Source: [Candidatus Thermochlorobacteriaceae] bacterium GBChlB
GTDB lineage: Bacteria > Bacteroidota > Chlorobiia > Chlorobiales > Thermochlorobacteraceae
NCBI GenBank assembly: GCA_000724175.1
Contig: JPGV01000025.1
Span: 62,001-126,000 of the forward strand
Reading direction: 5' to 3'
DNA length: 64,000 nucleotides
The translations under genes were made by a program, and so were the position numbers. The notes under the pieces are model-generated. The model was not told the origin of the DNA. It was given only the letters and a program-made list of their open reading frames with translations, and did not search any database. The number at the start of each line of letters is the position of its first letter. Positions within the stretch are counted from its first letter, which is position 1. This document shows, piece by piece, positions 36,051-45,188 of the stretch.

Positions 36051-36869
36051 TCATTCCTTGCGGCGATAGATGCGCACATAGTCGATTTCCATGCGTTGCG
36101 GAAAAACGGTGGTATCGACGCCGCGCAAGCCGCCCCAGGTTCCGCCGACAGCGATGTTGAGAATCAGTTGGAATGGTTTATCAAATGGATATGCACTTGC
36201 GCGCCGCCCTTCGCGATAAAAGGAAAAATACTTGGTGTCGTTGATGAAGAAGTGAAGGCTGTCATTGGCCCACTCGAGCGCATAGACATTGAACGACGTG
36301 CTGACGCCGCGCCAACGAATTTTCTCGCCGACCTGTGTGCCGCGCAAATGGTTGAAGTCCTGCGTGTGAATCGTGGCGTGAATCATATCTTGGTCGAATC
36401 CCACGTGTTCCATAATGTCCATTTCGCCGCTGGCGGGCCAGCCACCGTAGGCGCCCGGCGGCGCATAGAGCATCCAAATCGCAGGCCATGTGCCAACGCC
36501 CGTCGGCAGTTTCGCGGAAATCTCGAAACGCCCAAAGGTAAAACTCGGCACGGTTTTCAGCCGCGCAGAGGTGTAAGCATTTCCTTGAAGGGCTTCGCGG
36601 CGAGCTTCAATCAGAAGTCGCCCGTTCTCGATGCGGGCATTCTCAGGGCGATTGGTGTAACGCTGCAACTCTTGATTTCCCCAGCCGTTTCCGCCAAGGT
36701 CGTATTGCCATTTCTCGCGGTCGGGCGTATTGCCTGTGTCGAACTCGTCGCCCCAGACAAACGTCCAGCCGGGCTTATCAAATGTGGTCGCTGCTGACTC
36801 AACAGACTGGGTTGATGAATTGCAGCTAAACAGAAACAGGGACAACAAAAAAACAAACCAGTATCGCAT
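36051..36869 (-). CDS. GH16 beta-glucanase (laminarinase-type) lipoprotein
   Basis: 272 residues from ATG 36869 (ATG 36884 adds five residues). A lipoprotein signal ends at LFSC with Cys16 as the lipid-bearing residue, so it is anchored in a membrane facing the periplasm or surface. The GH16 catalytic block is GEMDIMEHVG with Glu149 as nucleophile, Asp151, and Glu154 as acid/base. WGDEFDTGNTPDREKWQYD, GRFEISAKLP and FQLILNIAVGGTWGG are the other blocks. It should cut beta-1,3- or mixed-linked glucans. Confidence 0.94.
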   Translation of the reverse strand: MRYWFVFLLSLFLFSCNSSTQSVESAATTFDKPGWTFVWGDEFDTGNTPDREKWQYDLGGNGWGNQELQRYTNRPENARIENGRLLIEARREALQGNAYTSARLKTVPSFTFGRFEISAKLPTGVGTWPAIWMLYAPPGAYGGWPASGEMDIMEHVGFDQDMIHATIHTQDFNHLRGTQVGEKIRWRGVSTSFNVYALEWANDSLHFFINDTKYFSFYREGRRASAYPFDKPFQLILNIAVGGTWGGLRGVDTTVFPQRMEIDYVRIYRRKE

Positions 36870-37084
36870 GCCTTGATGCCTCATTTAAGCGATTAAAAAA
36901 AGAGCGGAGACCGCACTTGGGTTGAAGATAGAAGATTTGCAATACTGAAACAACGGTGAGTCCAAAGGGCATTGAGCGCTTGGTGCTTTTAAATCTATTG
37001 CAGTAAGTTGATGGAAACAAAACCAAAAGAACGACAGTAAGCGTAACTGTGTTGGCTTGTTCTGAATACTCAAACCAGTGACCA

Positions 37085-38995
37085 ATGGCGACAACCGTTT
37101 TCCTAACTCGGTGTCTTCTGCTGAACTTAATTTTTTCATTTGGGTTTGCCTTGCCTGCACAGGCGCAAGCCGTGCAGAGCGACAAGCGTCCAGCGTGGGT
37201 GAAAGCCAAACCAAAACGTAAAACGCATTACATCGGCGTTGGCGCGGCGTCAAAGTCTATGCTTTCTTATCAAAGCGCGGCGCGTAAAAACGCGCTCTTA
37301 GATTTGCTCGGCGAGATAAAAATCAGTGTCAGCAGTGCATCGGTGCTGAGCCAGATGGAAAAAAACGGCAGCATCAAAGAAGAGTATGAATCGGTCATCA
37401 GAGCCAGCGTTGCCGATGAGCTTCAGGAGTTCGAGCAAGTTGATGCGTTTGAGACCGACAGCCTGTATTGGGTGTGTTATCAACTCTCGAAAAAAGATTA
37501 TGCCGCGCAGAAAGGTAAAGGCATGAGCGCGGCAACGAGAATCGCCGTGCAGTTTTACGAAAAAGCCTTAGACGCGGAAAAGTCGGACGCTTATCCCACT
37601 GCGATTGACTTTTATATCAAAACCTTGTTGGCGTTAAAAGAGTATTGGGCGGAAGCCGTCGAGACGCAGGTTGCCGGAAAAGTGGTGTCGCTGCCGGTCG
37701 AGAGTTACGCGCGCTTGCAGCAATTGCTCGATAAACTCAGTTTGCACGCCGAAACGCCCGTTGTGAAACTGACGCTCCAACAGCAGGGTAGCGTGCCGCT
37801 CAAGTGGAAAGCCGTTGCGAGAAATCGACCGATTGAAAAACTCCCCTTGTTGATTTCCGTAACGCCGCAAGGACCGTCGGGCGTTTATTTGACCGACCAA
37901 AAAGGCGAAGCTATGCTGCTGCTCACGGCGGCAATGATGCGCCCGTCGCTCAAAGAAGCGCGTGCGATGCTCGATTTGAATAGCTTTTCAAAAAGCAGCG
38001 CGGACGATAAGTTCTACGCCTACATCGTTGGAAACCTGCGCGCGCCGTCGAGCGCCATAAGTTTCGATATTCAATCCCCATCGCTACGCCGCGTTGCCAA
38101 CGACCTGTATCCGTTCAACGCCGAGCATCTCTTCGTTGATTTTGCCAATGAAAAAAGATACACCTTCAAAAATCTCAGGCTGGTGCCGATTCGCGGCAAC
38201 CTTTTTTTCCGAGAAGCTGCTGGCAACGTCGGCTACTATGTGCCGCTTCAAGCCGCGATTGACTCTGGCAAGATTATCATTCGTGAAGAAAGCGCAAGCG
38301 GTCGGGTCAATACATTACTCATTCGGAATCTATCGCAGGATACGATTTTCGTCATGGCAGGAGAAGTTCTTCAGGGGGGCAAACAAGACCGCGTGATTGC
38401 GTCCGATATGCTCATTGCGCCGCAGAGCGGACAAGTCAAGCTGCCTGTCTTTTGCGTCGAGAAAGGGCGATGGAAATACAAAGGCGGCGAGACCGACACG
38501 AAGTTCAAAGAATACTACGGCATGGCGAATGAGCATTTGCGAAACCTCATCGACCACCGCGCCAATCAAACTCAAATTTGGGACGAGGTCAAAAAGAGCA
38601 ACGAGCGCGACCACATCGACAGCGAAACCGACGCTTACACCGCACACGAAAAAAACATGGAGTTTCGGCGCGAAGAAGCAGCCTACTTGAACTTTTTTCA
38701 AAACGTGTTTGAGCAGCAAGCCGACGTGGTGGGCGTCGTTGCGGTGAGCGGAAACCAAATCGAGAGCTGCGACTTGTTCATTTCAAACCAACTCTTTCGC
38801 CGAGAATTTCCAAAACTCATTTACTCCTACATCGACGATGCGATTACCTACGGCGGCGCGATTTCCATCTCTCAGGCTGAAATCGAGCGCTATGTGGCAA
38901 CGCTGCTCAATCCCGACACGCAACGCGCGTTTGTCGATGAAAAAGGAAAAGTCTTCCAACGAGGCAATCAGATAATTCATATTGCGATTTATTGA
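37085..38995 (+). CDS. Exported LPP20-like plus ARPP-1 domain protein
   Basis: 636 residues. A signal peptide (to about residue 28) is followed by an LPP20-like domain (~34-140: RPAWVKAKP, THYIGVGAASKS, ARKNALLDLLGEI), a middle region (~165-330) with helical then beta-rich parts, and a C-terminal ARPP-1 domain (~345-600) with GEVLQGGKQDRVIASDML and PVFCVEKGRWKYKGG. ARPP-1 takes its name from being found next to ADP-ribosylglycohydrolase and rhodanese-phosphatase genes; its activity is unknown. Here it is exported and joined to an envelope-type domain, which suggests another role. It ends 18 bases from the convergent lysS. Confidence 0.82.
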   Translation: MATTVFLTRCLLLNLIFSFGFALPAQAQAVQSDKRPAWVKAKPKRKTHYIGVGAASKSMLSYQSAARKNALLDLLGEIKISVSSASVLSQMEKNGSIKEEYESVIRASVADELQEFEQVDAFETDSLYWVCYQLSKKDYAAQKGKGMSAATRIAVQFYEKALDAEKSDAYPTAIDFYIKTLLALKEYWAEAVETQVAGKVVSLPVESYARLQQLLDKLSLHAETPVVKLTLQQQGSVPLKWKAVARNRPIEKLPLLISVTPQGPSGVYLTDQKGEAMLLLTAAMMRPSLKEARAMLDLNSFSKSSADDKFYAYIVGNLRAPSSAISFDIQSPSLRRVANDLYPFNAEHLFVDFANEKRYTFKNLRLVPIRGNLFFREAAGNVGYYVPLQAAIDSGKIIIREESASGRVNTLLIRNLSQDTIFVMAGEVLQGGKQDRVIASDMLIAPQSGQVKLPVFCVEKGRWKYKGGETDTKFKEYYGMANEHLRNLIDHRANQTQIWDEVKKSNERDHIDSETDAYTAHEKNMEFRREEAAYLNFFQNVFEQQADVVGVVAVSGNQIESCDLFISNQLFRREFPKLIYSYIDDAITYGGAISISQAEIERYVATLLNPDTQRAFVDEKGKVFQRGNQIIHIAIY

Positions 38996-39013
38996 GCCGC
39001 GCAGGAGTTGTGC

Positions 39014-40531
39014 TTACTCTGGCTTCATTTGCGGGAAGAACAGCACATCTCTGATGCTGTCTTGTCCGAGCAAGAGCATCGCCAAGCGGTCGATGCCGAT
39101 GCCGATGCCCGCTGTCGGCGGCATGCCGTATTCCAACGCGCGCAAGAAATCTTCATCGAGCGACATAGCTTCGTCGTCGCCGCGCGCGCGCAGTTTGGCT
39201 TGCTCTTCGAGCCGCTCGCGCTGGTCGAGCGCGTCGTTGAGTTCGGAATAGGCATTGCACAGTTCTTTGCCAGCGACGATAAGTTCAAAGCGCTCGACCA
39301 ACCCGGCTTTGCTGCGATGCTTCTTCGTGAGCGGCGACATTTCAATGGGATAATCGGTGATGAACGTCGGCTGAATGAGCCTGGCTTCGACGAACTCGCC
39401 GAAAATTTCATCGATGATTTTCCCGCTTCCAATGTTGGCGTCAAGATGCAACGACAATTCGCGCGCAATCTGGCGCAACTCGGCTTCTGATTTTCCCTCG
39501 ATGTCTTTGCCCGTGTGTTCTTTAATTGCCTCTGCCATGCTGAGCCGGCGATACGGCGGCGCAAGGTCAATCTCGTGGTCGCCGACCCTGACGGTGGTGC
39601 TGCCGTTGACGGCTGTCGCCACTGTCGAAAGCAGCTGTTCCGTCGTCTCCATCATCCAGATGTAATCTTTGTAGGCGACGTAGAACTCGAGCATCGTGAA
39701 TTCAGGATTGTGAAATCGGCTCATGCCTTCGTTACGAAAATTCTTGGCAAATTCATAGACGCCGTCGAAGCCGCCGACGATAAGGCGCTTTAAATACAGT
39801 TCGTTGGCGATGCGCAAAAAGAACGTGGCGTCAAGCGCGTTGTAATGCGTGGTAAAGGGGCGTGCCGAGGCGCCGCCGTAGATGGGTTGTAGAATCGGCG
39901 TTTCAACTTCCAAGTAGCCGCGCGCGTCGAGAAAAGCGCGAATCGATGAAATCATTTTCGAGCGTTTGCGAAAGACATCGCGCACATCGGGATTGACAAA
40001 CAAATCGACATAGCGTTGGCGATAACGCATTTCTCTGTCCGAGAAGGCATCGTAGACCACTTTCTTCCCGTCCACTTCCTGTTCTTTGGCAACGGGAATC
40101 GGGCGCAGCGATTTGGCGAGCAGTTCCAGCGATTGGGCGTGGACGGAAATCTCCCCCATCTTGGTTCGAAAGGTAAAGCCTTTGACGCCAACAATGTCGC
40201 CGATGTCGTAAAGTTTGAACGCTTGGTAAGCGGCGTCTCCAAGGTCGTCCTTACGAACATAGACCTGAATGCGTCCCGACGAATCTTGTAAGTGAAAGAA
40301 GCTGGCTTTGCCCATGTTGCGAATTGTCATCACGCGACCAGCAATAGCGACTGTGTCTGACATGCCGTCTTGAAACGCATCGAGAATCGGTTGAGCAAAG
40401 TGCGTTACATCGAAGCTGTATGGATATGGGTTGATGTTCGCGTCGCGCAGTTTTTGAAGTTTCTCGCGCCTCTGACGCATCTGGTCGTTAAGGTCTTCGG
40501 CGTGTGTTGGTCGCTGTTCAAGGTCGGACAT
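39014..40531 (-). CDS. lysS: Lysyl-tRNA synthetase (class II)
   Basis: 505 residues. An N-terminal OB anticodon-binding domain (~60-150, with [20 protein letters not shown]) precedes the class II core: [52 protein letters not shown] (motif 2) and the C-terminal [13 protein letters not shown] (motif 3). Length and order are standard. It charges tRNA-Lys. Confidence 0.97.
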   Translation of the reverse strand: MSDLEQRPTHAEDLNDQMRQRREKLQKLRDANINPYPYSFDVTHFAQPILDAFQDGMSDTVAIAGRVMTIRNMGKASFFHLQDSSGRIQVYVRKDDLGDAAYQAFKLYDIGDIVGVKGFTFRTKMGEISVHAQSLELLAKSLRPIPVAKEQEVDGKKVVYDAFSDREMRYRQRYVDLFVNPDVRDVFRKRSKMISSIRAFLDARGYLEVETPILQPIYGGASARPFTTHYNALDATFFLRIANELYLKRLIVGGFDGVYEFAKNFRNEGMSRFHNPEFTMLEFYVAYKDYIWMMETTEQLLSTVATAVNGSTTVRVGDHEIDLAPPYRRLSMAEAIKEHTGKDIEGKSEAELRQIARELSLHLDANIGSGKIIDEIFGEFVEARLIQPTFITDYPIEMSPLTKKHRSKAGLVERFELIVAGKELCNAYSELNDALDQRERLEEQAKLRARGDDEAMSLDEDFLRALEYGMPPTAGIGIGIDRLAMLLLGQDSIRDVLFFPQMKPE

Positions 40532-40679
40532 AACAAAGATATTGATGTTTGTAAATAACGAAGGTTCGGTCTAAAACGAATTGATGGTGTCTCTAAGGCG
40601 TGAATTGAAGCATCGTTGTTTGAAAGTCGTTCGACATGCCAGTTAAGAGAAACGGGGGAAAGATTCAAGATGGCGGTGT

Positions 40680-41270
40680 TCAATTCATCTTTGCCGAGCC
40701 GCTATTGGTTGATGAGACCAGCGCGCATTGAAAATCCTGTTTGATGCTGTCGAGCATTTTGCGCGAGACATGCTGCATGCCGAAGCTCATTGCGGTCTCT
40801 GCCATGACCTTAATGACCGGTTCAGGAAAGGCGCGAAGCAGGACGGGAACATCGAAATCGACTAGGACGCGCATGGTAACATCGACGACAGTGTCGCCAG
40901 TTGGCGTCGGTTTCAATTCCATTTTGCCAGATGCTTTGCCGATGAACGTGTGGTCGTCAGGCATGTCGCCTTCGACAACGACGGGATAATCTTGCCAAAA
41001 AATTTTATCGGTTACAACATCGTCTGTTGCCTTCGCCGATGTGGCACGTTCTTCGAGTTGCTCGACGAAAAAAATGATGTGAATCGGGTGCGAGCGCGGG
41101 TCGGTGATTTCAAAGTCCCAACGCATAACGCCGCCCAGTTCGGTCTCGACGACTTGCTTGCAGAACGGGTTAAACGACAGCAGTTTTTTTTGGTCGGCGA
41201 AGTATGGAAAGACCTGTTGCAAGTCGGCGTGTAGCAGAACTTGACCGTGAGATATTCCAACGACTTCCAT
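40680..41270 (-). CDS. SRPBCC-like protein (DUF1997 type)
   Basis: 196 residues with a START/Bet v1-type fold pattern: a strand VVGISHGQVLLHADLQQVF, a central beta sheet with MRWDFEITDPRSHPIHI, and a long C-terminal helix from PEPVIKVMAETAMS. DUF1997 proteins are typical of phototrophs, and their ligand is unknown. A strong AAAGGAG lies before ATG 41270. It begins 12 bases after the phytoene synthase stop, so the two form an operon, which suggests a link to carotenoids or pigment membranes. Confidence 0.75.
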   Translation of the reverse strand: MEVVGISHGQVLLHADLQQVFPYFADQKKLLSFNPFCKQVVETELGGVMRWDFEITDPRSHPIHIIFFVEQLEERATSAKATDDVVTDKIFWQDYPVVVEGDMPDDHTFIGKASGKMELKPTPTGDTVVDVTMRVLVDFDVPVLLRAFPEPVIKVMAETAMSFGMQHVSRKMLDSIKQDFQCALVSSTNSGSAKMN

Positions 41271-41282
41271 AGTATTCTCCTT

Positions 41283-42278
41283 TCAAGAAAGCGTGGTGCG
41301 TAGCCAAAGATACGGCAAGTTAATCAGTTTACCGGTTAAAGACACATACGCGCGACGCGAGAAGACATCGTAGCCGTTTTTTTCGATGCTGTCTAAAATT
41401 TTGCTGTAATTGACGCGGCTGAGCCTGACGGCAAGTCGGCTGTCTTTGGTGAGCATCGGAATGCCTTTGTCCGATTCAGCGTAGAATCGGCGCGCCCGCT
41501 CGATTTGAAATTGCATCAACTTGGCGAAGTTCTTGTTGATGACGCCTTGCTGCAACTCCGCTTCGCTGTATCCAAATCGCACAAGGTCTTCTTTCGGCAA
41601 ATAGACTCTGCCTTTCTGAGCGTCCTCGCCGACGTCGCGCAAGATGTTCGTCAGTTGCATAGCGATGCCGAGTTTGACGGCGTAATCGAGCGCGGCTTGC
41701 GACTCGTAGCCGAAAATTTCGGCGGTCATCAAGCCAACAACCGAGGCGACTTTGTAGCAATAGACGTAAAGTTGGTCAAAAGACTCATACCGCGAGGTGG
41801 TTAAATCCATGCAGACGCCGTCGATGAGTTCCATGGGCAGCGACTTCGGAATCGTATAGCGTTTGAGCATATCGTGCCACGCCAGCATAATTGGGTTATC
41901 GAGAACCTCGCCCGTGTAGCAGACATCAAGGTCAGCGCGCCACTGCGAGAGCAGCGAGACGATATTTTCTTTTGTGAGCGAGCTACGTGCAAATTTGTCT
42001 TCGGAGCGGTCAACGAGGTCATCGACATAACGGCAGAGCGCATAGACGGCATAGACCGATGTGCGTTTTTGCTTCGGAAGAAAATGTGTGGCGAAGTAGA
42101 ACGTCTTGGCGTGTTTCCACGAGACGAGGCGGCAGTATTCGTAGGCATAAGCGAGCTTTTCGGGGGTGAGTAAATCGGCACGGCTTGAACGAACAGCGGA
42201 CGACTCAACAAGCGGAGACGGAACATCGGAAACACCTTGCTTTGCGCCGTCGTCCAAAATGTGTTGTTCGGGATGCAT
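41283..42278 (-). CDS. crtB: Phytoene/squalene synthase family (CrtB-like)
   Basis: 331 residues. Head-to-head prenyl synthase that joins two geranylgeranyl diphosphates into phytoene at the membrane surface. Both Asp-rich metal sites are present: YALCRYVDDLVDRSED and QLTNILRDVGEDAQKGRVYLP; FYFATHFLP and YCYKVASVVGLM are also typical. It has about 35 extra residues at the N-terminus. The motif wording is of CrtB rather than the HpnC/D pair, but squalene synthesis cannot be fully excluded. It is the first gene of a two-gene unit with the DUF1997 protein. Confidence 0.9.
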   Translation of the reverse strand: MHPEQHILDDGAKQGVSDVPSPLVESSAVRSSRADLLTPEKLAYAYEYCRLVSWKHAKTFYFATHFLPKQKRTSVYAVYALCRYVDDLVDRSEDKFARSSLTKENIVSLLSQWRADLDVCYTGEVLDNPIMLAWHDMLKRYTIPKSLPMELIDGVCMDLTTSRYESFDQLYVYCYKVASVVGLMTAEIFGYESQAALDYAVKLGIAMQLTNILRDVGEDAQKGRVYLPKEDLVRFGYSEAELQQGVINKNFAKLMQFQIERARRFYAESDKGIPMLTKDSRLAVRLSRVNYSKILDSIEKNGYDVFSRRAYVSLTGKLINLPYLWLRTTLS

Positions 42279-42599
42279 AACGTTGCGTTGTAGTTAGCTG
42301 ACCAATTGTTCAGAGAAAGTCAGGCGTCGCGTCGCGACCAAACACTGGAAACTTCTGAAAGAAATTTAGCGATAATCGCGTGGAAAAAAAATAAGTGCGG
42401 GCGTCGCCCCGTTTAAATCGTGGAACAGAGCCAATGAACTCAATTTCCACCGCACTCTCAAACGCGCAGCAGCGCAAAAAATTTCTGAACAGCGAAACGA
42501 ATTAGGGCGCAGAATCTTTTTTACTTTTGCTTGAAAGTTTAAAGACGTTCCAATATCTTCACAACATCGCCGTATCAACGCAAATAAAAGGAAGTAACT
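42279..42599. other. Divergent intergenic region crtB / membrane protein
   Basis: 321 bases with no coding frame I can support. A 6-1-6 palindrome GTCGCG-T-CGCGAC lies at 42326-42338, about 50 bases upstream of crtB, and could bind a regulator. AAAAGGAAG before ATG 42600 is the ribosome-binding site of the next gene. Otherwise nothing recognisable. Confidence 0.5.
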
Positions 42600-43205
42600 A
42601 TGGGAATGGAGCTGAAAAACGTGGTGGTCACGATTGAAGGATACTTTTTCTACGTCGTCGTGTTAGTCATGCCCATCTTTGCCACCATCTCTGTTGCCAA
42701 TCGGCTTCGCATCAAAAACGTCCGCCTGAGCGTGCGACATGGAATGCTGGCGGGCTACCCGCTCTTTCCAACCATCTACGCAGCCGTTCAGTTGGCGTGC
42801 ATCGTGGTTGCCTACGCTATAGGCGACGGCGAGTCCATCTTGAAATTTTTGTTCTATCTGCTGGCCAGCGCGTTTTGGTTTGTGGGCGCAGCAGCGGCAG
42901 AACAGCGTCCCGTTACCAACGAGGGCATCGTTCTCAGCGTTAATTCGCGAAAGAACGCGCTGCTCAAGTGGGGAAGCATTACCGACTACTTCCACAAAGT
43001 CAAACAGCACTACACCGAATACCACTTCTTCTACAACACCGCCAAAACGCAGCCCAACGGCAAAAAAACGCTCATCCGAAATGTCGCTGTGGTGCGCGTG
43101 CAGAACGACCAGAAAGACGCCTTCGACGCCATCTTAAAAACCGAACTCGAACCGCGCTTCGAGGTCGATCCCGTCAAAATTTTTCGCGGCGAATTTAAGC
43201 CCTAA
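42600..43205 (+). CDS. Membrane protein with PH-like cytoplasmic domain
   Basis: 201 residues. Three predicted membrane segments (about 10-32, 48-72, 80-98) precede a soluble part beginning NEGIVLSVNSRKNALLKW with a conserved-looking SITDYF strand, similar in layout to bacterial PH domains. No family name recognised. A good ribosome-binding site (AAGGAAG) supports ATG 42600. It stands alone between divergent crtB and the PASTA gene. Confidence 0.68.
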   Translation: MGMELKNVVVTIEGYFFYVVVLVMPIFATISVANRLRIKNVRLSVRHGMLAGYPLFPTIYAAVQLACIVVAYAIGDGESILKFLFYLLASAFWFVGAAAAEQRPVTNEGIVLSVNSRKNALLKWGSITDYFHKVKQHYTEYHFFYNTAKTQPNGKKTLIRNVAVVRVQNDQKDAFDAILKTELEPRFEVDPVKIFRGEFKP

Positions 43206-43342
43206 GCTATCCCATTGAACATGTGGGATGAACAAATCCCCGTAACTACAATTTACTCGCCAGTGTGTCTCATAATCGGCTTTGTTTGAACGACCGCCGT
43301 GCCTAACTTTGCCGCCTCAACGAATTGACTATTGGTACCATC

Positions 43343-44161
43343 ATGAATGCGACGCTCGGAAAAATACTGGTTGCGCTGCGCACGCCATTTGCATTGAAAA
43401 TTTATGCAACACTGGGTGTGGCGCTTGTATTGCTCTTGCTCTTCGATAAAGTCCTGATGCCGTTCTATGTCAAGGGCGGCGGCATTGTGGCTGTGCCTGA
43501 TGTGTCTGGAAAAACATTCGAAGAAGCAGAACGCCGATTGAGAGATGTTGGGCTTCATGCGAAAAAAGGCTATGAGGTCTCCGATAACAAACGCGCGGCA
43601 GGCATTGTCTTGTCGCAGAACCCAGCGCCGCGCTCGCAGGTCAAGGAAGGTCGGTCGGTGTATCTGTCTGTCAATGCGCCGCGCAAAACCACTGCGCCCT
43701 TGCCCGATTTCAAAGGCAGAACATTGAGCGACGCAAAATTGACGCTGGAACGCTTAGGCTTAAAAGTCGGCGCAATTAAAGAAACCCCAGCTGCGCGCAA
43801 AGAAGACGAAGGCGTGATCCTCTCACAGTCGCCCTCGGCGGGAACGTCGGTGGCGACGGAGTCGGCGGTCTCGTTCACAATTGGAAAAATTCCGCCTGAT
43901 GAAAGTGGCGTTCAACAGGGCATTGTGCCGGATGTCGGCGGCAAAACGCTTGCTGAAGCCGAAGCAATGGTGGTCGAGGCAGGATTTACCGTCGGCGAGA
44001 TTTTTTATCGATACTCAACGTCGCTTGTGCCGAACACCGTTGTGGCGCAAACGCCCAGGAAGAACGAACTTGCGCCGCTCGGCAAACCCATCGCGCTGAC
44101 CGTCTCGACCAACGACAAAGAAAAGGAAAAAGAAAAACCTGTTGAAACGGACGACAATTAA
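43343..44161 (+). CDS. PASTA-domain membrane protein without kinase
   Basis: 272 residues from ATG 43343. A short cytoplasmic start, one membrane segment (about 22-42), then three PASTA repeats (~50-115, ~118-183, ~195-260), each with the D-x-x-G-x-x-x-x-x-A pattern, for example PDVSGKTFEEAERRL and PDVGGKTLAEAEAMV. PASTA repeats bind muropeptides or the penicillin-binding site of PBPs. The Ser/Thr kinase or transpeptidase domain usually joined to them is absent. A charged Lys/Glu tail ends the protein. It is convergent with the next gene. Confidence 0.88.
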   Translation: MNATLGKILVALRTPFALKIYATLGVALVLLLLFDKVLMPFYVKGGGIVAVPDVSGKTFEEAERRLRDVGLHAKKGYEVSDNKRAAGIVLSQNPAPRSQVKEGRSVYLSVNAPRKTTAPLPDFKGRTLSDAKLTLERLGLKVGAIKETPAARKEDEGVILSQSPSAGTSVATESAVSFTIGKIPPDESGVQQGIVPDVGGKTLAEAEAMVVEAGFTVGEIFYRYSTSLVPNTVVAQTPRKNELAPLGKPIALTVSTNDKEKEKEKPVETDDN

Positions 44162-44176
44162 CGCGATAAAAAGGTG

Positions 44177-45118
44177 TTACACGTCGGTTTCTTCGGAATC
44201 GTCGTCGGGCGAGGCGGGCGGTTCATCGAGCGGCATTGGCGCATCGCCGCGAAACTCTCGGATGATATTCAAATAGCGTTCAATCACGCGCAGTTTTGGT
44301 GTATTGCCGAGTTCGCTGTAGCTGTTGCGAAGGTTGTTGAGCATGCGCTCGACGATTTCAATCGTTGAAGCCCTCGAGAGATATTGCTCCACGTAGCCAT
44401 AGCCTGAATTTTGCAAAAATCGAATGCAGTCTTGCTTATCTAAAACGCGCCCTTGATTGAACGGGTCAATAAAAAGCTCGAGGTTGTATTTTTCATATTT
44501 GAGCATAAAATGAGCGGGCATATTGACGCCATAGATGGGCAGCCCAAGCCGCTCGGCAAGCATTAAATAGACTGCGCCGAGTGTAATCGGAATGCCGAGC
44601 TTGCGTTCCATCACGCGATTGATGTAGCTGTTGTCCGGCTCGTAGTAATTGGCAGAGTTGCCGCGGTAGCCCTCGCGCTCGAAGACCAGAACGCTCATCA
44701 TAAAGACCTTATCGACTTCGGTCATGGACGAATTAAAATACTCGACGCGCAGGGCGCTTTCAAGGCGGGAGAGGTCTCGCTTGTAAATCGTCGGGTTGGC
44801 GTCTGGGTAGCCAATTTGCATAATCAAAAAAACAAACGACTCGAGCGAGGCGCCATCGAGCAAGCCGCGCAAGAACTGCGGCGAGAGCTTTTGAAACTGA
44901 ACTTCATCGATGAAATCCTCAATGCGAGCCGAGACGGAAAACGGCGCGGCGTTTTTTTTCTCGATGATGCGTTTCATGACTTCGGCGGCTTCGGGTCGGT
45001 CGGACTTAACAATGTCAAGAAGTTCTTTGCTGACGGATTTGAAGACCGCTTCGTCGTCGTCGTCAATTAGCGAAATCATAGCAGAAAGTTTTGGGTCGAG
45101 TGAAATCAAGTCAGACAT
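44177..45118 (-). CDS. SirB1/transglutaminase-like family protein
   Basis: 313 residues. The central part (~95-250) has the SirB1 family blocks: YYEPDNSYINRVMERKLG, IPITLGAVYLMLAERLGL, GVNMPAHFMLKY and LFIDPFNQGRVL. These belong to a transglutaminase-related fold, though the catalytic Cys is not evident. An acidic Pro/Asp/Glu-rich tail follows. The function of the family is unsettled. No signal peptide. Confidence 0.82.
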   Translation of the reverse strand: MSDLISLDPKLSAMISLIDDDDEAVFKSVSKELLDIVKSDRPEAAEVMKRIIEKKNAAPFSVSARIEDFIDEVQFQKLSPQFLRGLLDGASLESFVFLIMQIGYPDANPTIYKRDLSRLESALRVEYFNSSMTEVDKVFMMSVLVFEREGYRGNSANYYEPDNSYINRVMERKLGIPITLGAVYLMLAERLGLPIYGVNMPAHFMLKYEKYNLELFIDPFNQGRVLDKQDCIRFLQNSGYGYVEQYLSRASTIEIVERMLNNLRNSYSELGNTPKLRVIERYLNIIREFRGDAPMPLDEPPASPDDDSEETDV

Positions 45119-45188
45119 TGGCGTAATAGATTGATGTTGTCAGTGTCGCCGCGCGCGTTTCAAAAGTTGAAAAAGCACTCTCAAATCT

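Noticed and set aside
37085-38995. ARPP-1 gene as part of a multi-gene defence island
   Set aside because: Neighbours are a glucanase lipoprotein and lysS; no nuclease, NTPase or other defence gene is adjacent, and the protein is exported.
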